A stretch of 64,000 bases of DNA, taken from NCBI RefSeq assembly GCF_000830505.1, contig NZ_JXOK01000053.1, forward strand, positions 1 to 64,000, written 5' to 3'. The stretch's first letter is position 1. Each line of letters opens with the position of its first letter. Below the pieces are notes generated by a model. It did no database searches. It was not told the origin of the DNA and saw only the letters and a list, made by a program, of their open reading frames with translations. Below are positions 1 through 7,696 of the stretch, piece by piece. Made by a program: the position numbers and the translations under genes. The stretch comes from Vibrio mytili (GTDB lineage Bacteria > Pseudomonadota > Gammaproteobacteria > Enterobacterales > Vibrionaceae).

Positions 1-240
1 ATTTTCAAACACCTAGCTCGGATGTCAAGCAACTCTGTACTCTGTATTCCAAAACCACAAACTCAGAACCCGAAGTTTTACACAAAACCATCAATGCGCT
101 CCTCCGTATTCCGTAAGCGCAGCGTTCCGTGTTACAAAACCGCAAGCATCGATGCTCAAAAATAAACACCGAGCCTCGAGTATTACGCCTAGGACCTAGG
201 ATCCTAGCCACCTAGGACCTTCTTTTCTACCTAGATCCTT
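1..240. repeat. CCTAGG-rich intergenic repeat at the csdE 3' end
   Basis: This stretch contains the motifs TATTCCGTAAGCG, CCTAGGACCTAGGATCCTAG and CACCTAGGACCTTC, which recur with variations near 18.4-18.8, 32.6-33.0 and 34.1-34.2 kb. It carries no convincing gene; the only open frame on the minus strand has no recognisable product. The repeat runs up to and into the last codons of csdE, whose TAG stop lies inside a CTAGG unit. Its left boundary may lie outside the window. Function is unknown; a REP-like, terminator-like or miniature mobile role is possible. Confidence 0.75.
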
Positions 241-658
241 TTTTCTTTATTTCTTCTACAATCGCTTTCAATCCGTTTCCGCGAGAGGGACTCAGGTGAG
301 CGACCAAACCTAACTGGTCAAAGTACTCGTCTATGTCGAATGCTTTGATTTGCTCCGCCGTTTTTCCGTTATACGCCGCCATCACAAGTGCAATTAGGCC
401 ACGTACGATGCGCGCATCAGAATCGGCACAGAAGTTCCAGACACCGTCTCTCTCCTGGCTGACTAACCAAACCAAGCTTTCACAACCGGAAACCGTTACT
501 TGCTCAGATTTTAATTCATCTGGCATTGGCGGCAGTTTTTTTCCCCATTGAATGACCTGACGGTAGCGATCTTCCCAACCTTTAAATTGCTGCATAGTGG
601 CAACAATATCGTCACTGGTGATTTCAGAACCGAATGGGGAAACAGGAAAATCCGTCAT
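227..658 (-). CDS. csdE: CsdE, SufE-family sulfur acceptor
   Basis: This 143-residue protein has the SufE/CsdE fold signature, with the acceptor cysteine in the motif SGCES at about residue 59. CsdE takes persulfide sulfur from the cysteine desulfurase CsdA and passes it on for Fe-S cluster or tRNA thio-modification work in the cytoplasm. It lies just downstream of tcdA (also called csdL) on the same strand, 43 bases apart, which is the usual csd neighbourhood; csdA itself is not in the window. The C-terminal tail KKKGSR and the TAG stop are encoded by the start of the adjacent CCTAGG repeat, so the native C-terminus may have been altered by a few residues. Confidence 0.92.
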   Translation of the reverse strand: MTDFPVSPFGSEITSDDIVATMQQFKGWEDRYRQVIQWGKKLPPMPDELKSEQVTVSGCESLVWLVSQERDGVWNFCADSDARIVRGLIALVMAAYNGKTAEQIKAFDIDEYFDQLGLVAHLSPSRGNGLKAIVEEIKKKGSR

Positions 659-701
659 GGTGCTTTCTACTCTCTACAATCAATTATTTTTCTAGAATTC
701 A

Positions 702-1511
702 TTACTTTTTGTGTTTTTGAATCAGCTTTTCCACGATGCGTGAAACGGCCACGAAGCCGAATGTTGCTGTCACGACGGTTGCAGCACCAAACCCACTGGC
801 ACAGTCCATACGCTTTGGACCTTCAGCGGTGGATTTAACTCCACATACCGAACCATCCGCTTGTGGGTATTTCAACTGCTCGGTAGAGAACACACAATCG
901 ATGCCGAATTTACGCGCAGGATTCTGCGGAAAATTATGGTGACGACGCAACGTGTCTTTAATCTTTTTCGCCAACGGATCTTGAATCGTTTTGGTAAGGT
1001 CCGCCACCATGATTTGAGTCGGATCCACCTGACCACCCGCACCACCGGTGGTAATCACTTTGATTTTGTTACTGCGACAGTAAGCCAGCAGTGACGCTTT
1101 TGCTTTAACGCTATCGATCGCGTCCAACACATAATCGTACTCTTTACTTAGGTACTCGTGTTGATTATCCGGAGTGATAAAATCATCGATCAAATTGACT
1201 TTACACTCAGGGTTGATCAGCTTCACTCGCTCAGCCATCACTTCAATTTTGCTCTGGCCAACCGTACCTGACATGGCATGGATTTGACGATTAATATTAG
1301 TGACACAGACATCATCCATATCGATCAACGTCAACTCACCAATTCCGGTGCGAGCAAGCGCTTCTACCGCCCACGATCCTACACCGCCAATCCCAATCAC
1401 ACACACATGCGCAGCGCGAAGAATTTCAACTTCGCTATTACCATAAAGACGACGTGTGCCGCCGAAACGTTGATTGTAATTATCGGATGCCGGAGTATCG
1501 AGTTCGCGCAT
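702..1511 (-). CDS. tcdA: TcdA (CsdL), tRNA threonylcarbamoyladenosine dehydratase
   Basis: A 269-residue member of the ThiF/E1-like family. It has the nucleotide-binding loop GIGGVGSWAVE at about residues 38-48, followed by an acidic strand ending LIDMDDV, and the conserved DCASGFGAAT segment near the C-terminus. TcdA dehydrates t6A37 in ANN-decoding tRNAs to the cyclic ct6A form, using ATP, and works with the CsdA-CsdE sulfur relay. The open frame extends 17 codons further upstream, but that part crosses the mltA terminator hairpin. The start MRELDTPASDNYNQRF gives the family's usual length, so it was chosen. csdE follows 43 bases downstream and is probably co-transcribed. Confidence 0.93.
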   Translation of the reverse strand: MRELDTPASDNYNQRFGGTRRLYGNSEVEILRAAHVCVIGIGGVGSWAVEALARTGIGELTLIDMDDVCVTNINRQIHAMSGTVGQSKIEVMAERVKLINPECKVNLIDDFITPDNQHEYLSKEYDYVLDAIDSVKAKASLLAYCRSNKIKVITTGGAGGQVDPTQIMVADLTKTIQDPLAKKIKDTLRRHHNFPQNPARKFGIDCVFSTEQLKYPQADGSVCGVKSTAEGPKRMDCASGFGAATVVTATFGFVAVSRIVEKLIQKHKK

Positions 1512-1530
1512 AGAAAAATCCAAATGAACG

Positions 1531-1567
1531 GTAGAAAAACAAAGAGTGCGATTTATACGCACTCTTT
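1531..1567 (-). terminator. Intrinsic terminator of mltA
   Basis: The arms AAAGAGTGCG and CGCACTCTTT form a perfect 10-bp stem around a 7-base loop (1541-1567). On the minus strand they are followed by GTTTTTC. It sits between the mltA stop and the tcdA start, so it should separate the two transcripts. Confidence 0.8.
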
Positions 1568-1611
1568 GAAGAAATGTCTAGGTAAGAGAGGAATCCTCTC
1601 CTATCAGACTA

Positions 1612-2751
1612 TTATTGTATCTTTTCTGGCGACAAAGCCCAAGGGGCTTGCGTTGGCGTATTTTCTAGTCCGAGCTTCCAAACACGACCAAAATGTTTGT
1701 AATGACCAGCCTCATTCCCCGCTCTCGCACCAATACCATGATAAAGATCCAGGTGATTACGTTTTACCGCGCCGCCTGTATCCAACACAATCAGCATACG
1801 AAGTTGATGCACACCACTCCAGCTCCCATCCGCATTCAATAATGGCACTTCTGCCAAAATTGGCGTCCCCATAGGTAAAATAGAGCGATCACCCGCTACT
1901 GATGCCATTGGTAACAAAGGAATACCCGCCGACCCTGTTACAGGTGCGCCCGCTTTAGGAGCGAAAAAGACATAAGATGGGTTTTGTTCTAATAGCTCAC
2001 GAACGGTGGCTTCGTCTTGTTTCGCGACCCAGTCCTTAATCGCTTTTAACGACATGTCTTCACGCGCAACTTCACCACGATCAATCAAGACACGACCAAT
2101 ACTCACGTACGCTTTGTTGTTTTTACCCGCGTAAGCAAAATATTCTAATGTATCGTCATCTTCATAATGAACATAGCCACTGCCCTGCACTTCCATCATG
2201 AAAGGATCTATCAGGTTAGGCGAATAACCTAATACTGGGGCTTTACCATTTAGAGCACCGTTGTATATTTCTGCGCGAGTTGGGCAATTAGAAGAACAGT
2301 TTGGCTTCCCATAAACCGGGTATTTAAACGTCTCATTTGGTCGGTGGCGTAACTCCATCACAGGCGAGAAATAGCCTGTAAATAAAACATTGCCTTGTTT
2401 ATCTGCGCCCCCCAACTGCGCGGCTTTTATGCCATAAGCATCGAGCATCGCGGTATCACCACTTTGCTGGGCCCACTCATTTAATTTTCGGTAAAGCGGT
2501 TGATACATCCGAGCCATAGACGGTGACTTGATTATGACCTGTTCGGCTTGCTTATTAAATTCAGTAAAATCACGCGGTTTGTCTGACTTAACCACGTCGA
2601 CTTTGTTTAGAATTTCAGAAAATTCACCATCGACGTACTGCTTCGCAAAATCGTTGGTGTCTTTGTCGCTGAGCGTTTGGTTGGTGTCGCTTTGCTGGGC
2701 GCAACCAAAAAGTAAACTCAAAGAAAGGATAGGGAGGAGTTTTTTTAACAC
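1612..2751 (-). CDS. mltA: MltA, membrane-bound lytic murein transglycosylase A
   Basis: This 379-residue lipoprotein has a signal peptide ending in the lipobox LLFGC, with Cys17 as the lipidation site; there is no Asp at +2, consistent with outer-membrane sorting. The MltA domain spans about residues 115-270 (GYFSPVMELR, VQGSGYVHYEDD). The C-terminal 3D domain holds VLDTGGAVKRNHLDLYHG, with the conserved catalytic-type aspartates. The enzyme cleaves peptidoglycan glycan strands and forms 1,6-anhydromuramoyl ends in the periplasm. It is a single gene with its own terminator. Confidence 0.95.
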   Translation of the reverse strand: MLKKLLPILSLSLLFGCAQQSDTNQTLSDKDTNDFAKQYVDGEFSEILNKVDVVKSDKPRDFTEFNKQAEQVIIKSPSMARMYQPLYRKLNEWAQQSGDTAMLDAYGIKAAQLGGADKQGNVLFTGYFSPVMELRHRPNETFKYPVYGKPNCSSNCPTRAEIYNGALNGKAPVLGYSPNLIDPFMMEVQGSGYVHYEDDDTLEYFAYAGKNNKAYVSIGRVLIDRGEVAREDMSLKAIKDWVAKQDEATVRELLEQNPSYVFFAPKAGAPVTGSAGIPLLPMASVAGDRSILPMGTPILAEVPLLNADGSWSGVHQLRMLIVLDTGGAVKRNHLDLYHGIGARAGNEAGHYKHFGRVWKLGLENTPTQAPWALSPEKIQ

Positions 2752-2936
2752 GTGTCATTTCCGTAGTAAAAGATAGCGAAAGGATGGCAAACAAATACAC
2801 ACAAGGCAATTGAAAAGCAACGCTAAAGTGTTTCAATACTAAGCGAACGATTCGACTTGTTGCCATTTCAGACTCGCGGCGGATGGTACCAAAACCACAT
2901 GCAACCAATTGTCCAGAAAATGTCTGGAAGCAAACT

Positions 2937-2963
2937 TTTATACTCAAGTGACTCAAGATGCGG
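2937..2963. repeat. Fragment of a Vibrio interspersed repeat (ATACTCAAGT type)
   Basis: The motif TATACTCAAGTGACTCAAG followed by ATGC is nearly repeated at 5014-5036 (ATACTCAAGTAACTTCAAG). I associate this ATACTCAAGT...TTCAAGATGC pattern with a miniature ERIC-like repeat of vibrios. Here only one end is recognisable, in the mltA upstream region. Confidence 0.5.
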
Positions 2964-3000
2964 ATTCAGAGCTGCATCAACGAGTTTAGATCAAGATAAA

Positions 3001-3444
3001 TTAACGGATTACTTTGGTAGAACGCTCTTGCAAATGGAAAACGGGCAAATAGTGAGCGTTCGCGTTTAGCTTCATTTCCGTATAATTTTCGTGATCAACA
3101 AAATCAAAGTGTCGTTCAGCATCCCCCACTCGATAAGAAAACGAGTCGCCATCGAACTTGAATGACGTTGCCACAAGTGAATCATTGACGCTCACACCAC
3201 GTTCACTCAATACAATCACTTCTCGGGCATAAGGCGCTACGTTTTGCTCTACCCACTTTCCATAAATCATTGAGTTAGAGTTGGTTGGAGTGACATAGCG
3301 CGTAAACAAATCACTGTACAACATACAAACCACGACGGTACCAATGACTGCCAAAAGCATAAGAGAACGCTCAACCCACTTACGTAATGTGGTTTTTTTT
3401 GCTCCCAGAGAGGACGATATCATTGTGTCATTTCTGCCTATCAT
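3001..3444 (-). CDS. DUF2850-family membrane-anchored protein
   Basis: A 147-residue protein with a basic N-terminus (KKTTLRKWVER) and one membrane segment at about residues 28-46 (SLMLLAVIGTVVVCMLY). A soluble domain of about 95 residues follows, probably on the periplasmic side. I recognise the C-terminal pattern (IYGKWVEQNVAPYAREVIVLSERGV split across the domain) as that of vibrio DUF2850 proteins. No enzymatic motif is visible and the function is unknown. It is divergent from argA. Met8 (3423) is an alternative start. Confidence 0.75.
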   Translation of the reverse strand: MIGRNDTMISSSLGAKKTTLRKWVERSLMLLAVIGTVVVCMLYSDLFTRYVTPTNSNSMIYGKWVEQNVAPYAREVIVLSERGVSVNDSLVATSFKFDGDSFSYRVGDAERHFDFVDHENYTEMKLNANAHYLPVFHLQERSTKVIR

Positions 3445-3665
3445 AAAAATGAAGGTCTATATTATAGCGCTAAAACCTTCCTTATTTTGACCTTAACTAA
3501 GCTTTCGAACAGATTTGTGCGGTCAACCTCTAGCTCTCTCGAAACGTCATATACTCAAACCAACAACTATCTTAATCAATTGTACCTTTTGGCAAAATTT
3601 CACCTTGCCATGAGATGAATAAAAAGACATTATTTAAGCATAAATAAACAATAGGAATGGCTGTA

Positions 3666-5003
3666 GTGAAAATTCGTAGTACCGCACTCGTAAAAGGATT
3701 CCGACAATCGACACCTTATGTGAATGCACACCGTGGCAAGGTCATGGTTATCATGCTTGGTGGCGAAGCGGTTGCCCATAGTAATTTTGGCAACATAATC
3801 AATGATATTGCTTTAATGCATAGTCTCGGCATTAAAGTTGTTGTTGTTTATGGTGCGCGTCCACAAATAAACCAGTTATTGGAAAGACAAAACCTGACTA
3901 CGCCATACCATAAGAACATTCGAGTCACTGATGAAGAGTCGCTATCAGTAGTTATGCAAGCCGCCGGCCAAATGCAGCTTACGATCACTGCTCGCCTTTC
4001 CATGAGTCTGAACAATACGCCAATGGCAGGAACGGAACTGAGTGTCGTATCTGGTAACTATATTATTGCTCAACCTTTGGGCGTGGATGATGGCGTTGAT
4101 TACTGCCATACAGGAAAAATTCGGCGCATTGATACGGATGCGATCAATCGTACGCTCGATCAAGGCTCCATCGTCCTATTAGGTCCAATTGCGAGTTCAG
4201 TCACCGGGGAGTGTTTCAACTTACTTTCTGAAGAAGTCGCCACACAACTCGCGATCAAGCTCGGTGCCGACAAGCTGATTGGCTTCTGTTCCGAGCAAGG
4301 GGTTATTGATGACAACGGCAATGCAGTTGCAGAACTTTTGCCTATCGAAGCTGAGCACGTCTTTAAAACACTCACCGAGAGAGCGGAAAAAAATGTCGAA
4401 CACGATACGGGGACCTTACGCTTCTTGAAAGGCTCTATTGCTGCGTGTCGAGCCGGTGTCCCTCGAAGCCATCTGATCAGTTACAAGGTCGACGGTGCTT
4501 TGATTCAAGAACTTTTCTCTTTTGACGGTATTGGTACTCAAGTTGTCATGGCCAGTGCAGAACAAGTCCGTCATGCAGGCATTGATGATATTGGTGGTAT
4601 CTTGGACTTAATCAGACCATTAGAAGAGCAAGGCATCTTAGTCAGGCGCTCACGTGAGCAACTCGAGCAAGAAATTGGCAAGTTCACTATTATCGAAAAA
4701 GATGGCTTAATCATTGGCTGTGCTGCGCTCTACCCATACCCTGAAGAACGCAAGGCCGAAATGGCATGCGTGGCCATTCACCCAGATTATCGAGATGGAA
4801 ACCGTGGTTTGCTGTTGCTCAACTACATGAAACACCGCTCAAAATCAGACAATATTAGCCAGATTTTCGTACTGACCACGCATAGCTTGCATTGGTTTAG
4901 AGAGCAAGGTTTTTATGAGGTGGGCGTAGACTATCTACCAAGCGAAAAGCAAGGCCTGTACAACTTTCAGCGTAAATCAAAAATCCTAACGCTGGATTTA
5001 TAA
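3666..5003 (+). CDS. argA: ArgA, amino-acid N-acetyltransferase (N-acetylglutamate synthase)
   Basis: This protein catalyses the first step of arginine synthesis, transferring acetyl from acetyl-CoA to glutamate. The N-terminal amino-acid-kinase-like domain (about 1-280; [25 protein letters not shown]) carries arginine feedback sensing in this family. A C-terminal GNAT domain (about 295-430) contains [19 protein letters not shown]. An in-frame ATG at 3657 touches an AGGA directly and so has no ribosome-binding spacing. GTG at 3666 lies 9 bases after that AGGA and gives 445 residues starting [12 protein letters not shown], which matches how ArgA proteins begin. The GTG start was therefore chosen. 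Confidence 0.94.
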   Translation: MKIRSTALVKGFRQSTPYVNAHRGKVMVIMLGGEAVAHSNFGNIINDIALMHSLGIKVVVVYGARPQINQLLERQNLTTPYHKNIRVTDEESLSVVMQAAGQMQLTITARLSMSLNNTPMAGTELSVVSGNYIIAQPLGVDDGVDYCHTGKIRRIDTDAINRTLDQGSIVLLGPIASSVTGECFNLLSEEVATQLAIKLGADKLIGFCSEQGVIDDNGNAVAELLPIEAEHVFKTLTERAEKNVEHDTGTLRFLKGSIAACRAGVPRSHLISYKVDGALIQELFSFDGIGTQVVMASAEQVRHAGIDDIGGILDLIRPLEEQGILVRRSREQLEQEIGKFTIIEKDGLIIGCAALYPYPEERKAEMACVAIHPDYRDGNRGLLLLNYMKHRSKSDNISQIFVLTTHSLHWFREQGFYEVGVDYLPSEKQGLYNFQRKSKILTLDL

Positions 5004-5010
5004 CACTAAT

Positions 5011-5077
5011 ATTTATACTCAAGTAACTTCAAGATGCTTGAGTATATGTGCAGCTTGAACCTAAAAGGGCAAGCTGC
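5011..5077. repeat. Vibrio interspersed repeat with two nested inverted repeats
   Basis: Two hairpins lie in tandem just after argA. ATACTCAAG (5015-5023) pairs with CTTGAGTAT (5037-5045), and GCAGCTTG (5050-5057) pairs with CAAGCTGC (5070-5077). The first shares the ATACTCAAGT..ACTTCAAGATGC core with 2937-2963. There is no plus-strand T tract, so this is not a canonical argA terminator. It may stabilise the transcript end. Confidence 0.55.
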
Positions 5078-5130
5078 GCAAAAAAACATCAAAGCTCAAA
5101 CATTATATTGATATCTATCACACTTTTCCT

Positions 5131-5158
5131 TTGCAATATACATTCAACTGTCTATAAT
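5131..5158 (+). promoter_or_regulatory. Sigma70-type promoter for the small gene at 5312
   Basis: TTGCAA (5131-5136) and a perfect TATAAT (5153-5158) are separated by 16 bases. Transcription would start near 5165 and give a leader of about 145 bases before the ATG at 5312. The leader contains the perfect dyad GGTTGAT-A-ATCAACC. The 308-base gap after argA thus holds the interspersed repeat, this promoter and the leader. Confidence 0.6.
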
Positions 5159-5311
5159 TTGCGCACCAACGGTTGATAATCAACCAGTTGAAATGGATCT
5201 AGGTGATGTGCATACACCTTCACCCTAAAATACTGAGTAATAAAACACTCGGTGTTTCACATCAAGGACAGCGGTTGATCTTACGTTAATTAAGCTGAGA
5301 CGAGCACTGTT

Positions 5312-5500
5312 ATGAAAACTGTAGTTTGCAATTCACTACAAAGCTTTTGGGATATGGCCGACAACGAGTTTTTAGAAGGCTTAAATGTTCACTGTGTATT
5401 CCCTGTTAATGATGCCATTCGCGAATTTATTCTAACGCGCCAGCAACAATATAAATTCCGCAGCATTTCCTTTACGAGCGTATTTACACAAAACACCTAA
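5312..5500 (+). CDS. Small protein of unknown function (62 residues)
   Basis: The 62-residue product begins MKTVVCNSLQSFWDMADNEF and has two cysteines (residues 6 and 28). It has no signal peptide or membrane segment and ends with a basic QQQYKFRS stretch. I recognise no family. It is supported as a real gene by its own TATAAT promoter upstream, a strong plus-strand terminator 6 bases after the stop, and its place between two convergent conserved units. The long leader suggests post-transcriptional control. Ribosome-binding sequence is weak (GAGACGAGC). Confidence 0.6.
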   Translation: MKTVVCNSLQSFWDMADNEFLEGLNVHCVFPVNDAIREFILTRQQQYKFRSISFTSVFTQNT

Positions 5501-5505
5501 ATAGA

Positions 5506-5529
5506 GACCGAGCCATAGCTCGGTCTTTT
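5506..5529 (+). terminator. Intrinsic terminator after the small gene
   Basis: GACCGAGC (5506-5513) pairs perfectly with GCTCGGTC (5518-5525) around CATA, followed by TTTTATT. It also lies directly at the end of recD on the opposite strand, but the minus-strand side lacks a clean T tract. Confidence 0.85.
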
Positions 5530-5530
5530 A

Positions 5531-7696
5531 TTAATTGGTCAATCTATCCACCAATCCACTGGCTCGGGTAGTTTTGACTCTGATTCCTCGCTTAAGCACA
5601 TTGAGCTCGGCATACAGCGACAAACGCTTCTTCGCACGAGTGATACCGGTGTAAATCAGCTCGCGGGTGAGTATCGGACTAAAGTCCGGTGGTAGGATCA
5701 TCAGAGTGTAGTCGAACTCACTACCTTGTGATTTGTGAATGGTCATCGCGTAGGCCGTTTCATGCTCAGGAACTCGGCTTGGCAATACTGATTTTACGCT
5801 GCCATCAGGCAATTCAAAAAAGACTTTTAAGCGCGGATTCTCTTCGCTATCGTCGCGCATACAAATACCGATATCACCGTTATACAAACCTAAACCATGA
5901 TCATTACGGGTGACCATGACTGGCCTGCCGTGATACCAAACTTCATCTTGTACCTGAATCAGCTTACGTGCGGCGAGCGCTTTCTCAATACGTTGATTTA
6001 ACCCGGCCACACCAAAATCACCTTCGCGAATCGCGCACAACAATCGGCATTGGTTAAACGTATCGAGTACCGCTTTTGCTTTGTGAGTAACAGACTCCGG
6101 TTCCCCAGTATTTGGGTCGATGTTTTGTTGGCCGATACGCTGAAGGTAGTGACCATATTCCTTCACTAGCGTCTGAACCATATGATTGTAGTTTTGGCTG
6201 CTCAGCGCGAAATGTTCAATATCGGCAAACTCTCTCGCCCAAACATTATCAACACTAACCGCAGAACCTGAGTTAACCGCTTTGGCTAACTGACCAATCC
6301 CCGAACGTGCATCGAATCGGTAACTCTTTTGCAGCATACAAAGACTGTCAGCAATACTGGAGGTAACCAAGCTGTTCGAGCTATGCGTTAAAGTATCAAA
6401 GCCCGTTAGCTTTGCGACAGCAGCAGCCTGCTCTTTGCTGTAACCAAATGCATGGAAAGAACAGATATCGCCAAGCACCGCTCCCGCCTCTACCGAAGCA
6501 AGTTGATCTTTGTCTCCAAGTAAAATCAACCGGGCGTGTTTAGGTAACGCATCAACGACTTTGTACATCATGGGCAAATCAACCATGGATGCTTCATCGA
6601 TGACTAAGATATCCAAATGTAGCGGGTTATGTTTGTTATGACGAAACTCCGCACTATTAGGAATTGCCCCCAACAAACGGTGCAAAGTACTCGATTCTGT
6701 TGGAATTTTCGCTTTTAACTCCGGAGAAACAGGCAGCTCTTGCACTGCTCTACCTATCGACTCGGTTAATCGTGCGGCCGCTTTGCCCGTTGGCGCCACC
6801 AGCTTAATGGTGAGGTTTTTCTCTTGTGTGGCCTGCTCAATTAAAGCGGCGAGCAATTTGGTTACCGTGGTTGTTTTGCCCGTTCCTGGTCCGCCAGAAA
6901 TCACTGCAAACCGACGAGTTAACGCAACCGCAGCAGCGACTTTTTGCCAGTTTACACACGCTGAAAGTGGCACAAGCTCATCCAGTGACTGTAAATCCTG
7001 AACTTTACTCGCTTGACGTAAAACCGAGTCAATGGCGGGCCAATCCAACCTATCGCTCTCAACCACATCAAGATGATCACACACCAATTGCTGGCGCTGG
7101 ACTTGGTTATTATTCCCTATCTCAGTCGCTTTAATTAATGCATTAAAAAGAAAGTGATACTGGCGCGCAAACAAATGGTTGAGTAGTTCAGATAACCGAG
7201 CAAATTCTTGCGGCGCTAAACTAACCGCAGCCCCCAATTGATGAAGCTTCTCTGCCAATGTAACTTCATAATGCCAATAGCGATGCAAGTACAAGCGTTC
7301 GCCATCAAACATCAATGGTAACGCTTCTCCTTGTTCGCCAACCAAAGGAGAGGAACGCAATACTTCAATCCAGTCAATACGTTGCAGATGTGTATTGAGT
7401 GCTAACGCTGACTCACCAAACAGCCCCAACTTGCTGGCGAAGTCGTTAGGCTGACCTTGCAAGTCATAAAGAGATAAACAGATATGGCCCTTACCAAGCT
7501 CACTACTGACTACGCCAGCGATAAACGCCAGCGCCTGACCATCGGGTTGTTGCTCGCTTGGTTCATGCTTGACTTGAGCATAAATAAAGCGTGCGAACTG
7601 GTAGTCAATCTGGCGTATCGTCCCCTTGCGCGCGAGCAAATTCAGTGCATCCATTAAGCTGGCTTGGTCAGATGAAAAATCATGAATTGTCGTCAT
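5531..7696 (-). CDS. recD: RecD, exodeoxyribonuclease V alpha subunit
   Basis: The 721-residue fast 5'-3' helicase subunit of RecBCD. Walker A is GGPGTGKTTT with Lys274, and the Walker B-like segment LVIDEASMVDLPMM follows. The C-terminal UvrD-like motifs include TIHKSQGSEFD and YTGITRAKKRLSLY. RecD gives processivity and regulates nuclease activity during double-strand-break repair and degradation of foreign linear DNA. Its ATG shares one base with the recB stop (TAATG), which indicates translational coupling. Length is typical for vibrio RecD (longer than E. coli at 608). Confidence 0.96.
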   Translation of the reverse strand: MTTIHDFSSDQASLMDALNLLARKGTIRQIDYQFARFIYAQVKHEPSEQQPDGQALAFIAGVVSSELGKGHICLSLYDLQGQPNDFASKLGLFGESALALNTHLQRIDWIEVLRSSPLVGEQGEALPLMFDGERLYLHRYWHYEVTLAEKLHQLGAAVSLAPQEFARLSELLNHLFARQYHFLFNALIKATEIGNNNQVQRQQLVCDHLDVVESDRLDWPAIDSVLRQASKVQDLQSLDELVPLSACVNWQKVAAAVALTRRFAVISGGPGTGKTTTVTKLLAALIEQATQEKNLTIKLVAPTGKAAARLTESIGRAVQELPVSPELKAKIPTESSTLHRLLGAIPNSAEFRHNKHNPLHLDILVIDEASMVDLPMMYKVVDALPKHARLILLGDKDQLASVEAGAVLGDICSFHAFGYSKEQAAAVAKLTGFDTLTHSSNSLVTSSIADSLCMLQKSYRFDARSGIGQLAKAVNSGSAVSVDNVWAREFADIEHFALSSQNYNHMVQTLVKEYGHYLQRIGQQNIDPNTGEPESVTHKAKAVLDTFNQCRLLCAIREGDFGVAGLNQRIEKALAARKLIQVQDEVWYHGRPVMVTRNDHGLGLYNGDIGICMRDDSEENPRLKVFFELPDGSVKSVLPSRVPEHETAYAMTIHKSQGSEFDYTLMILPPDFSPILTRELIYTGITRAKKRLSLYAELNVLKRGIRVKTTRASGLVDRLTN

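Noticed and set aside
5..211. Minus-strand open frame of 68 codons at the window start
   Set aside because: It lies inside repeat sequence and its product has no recognisable features.
1278..1874. Long plus-strand frame across tcdA and mltA
   Set aside because: It is antisense to two well-recognised genes and spans their terminator.
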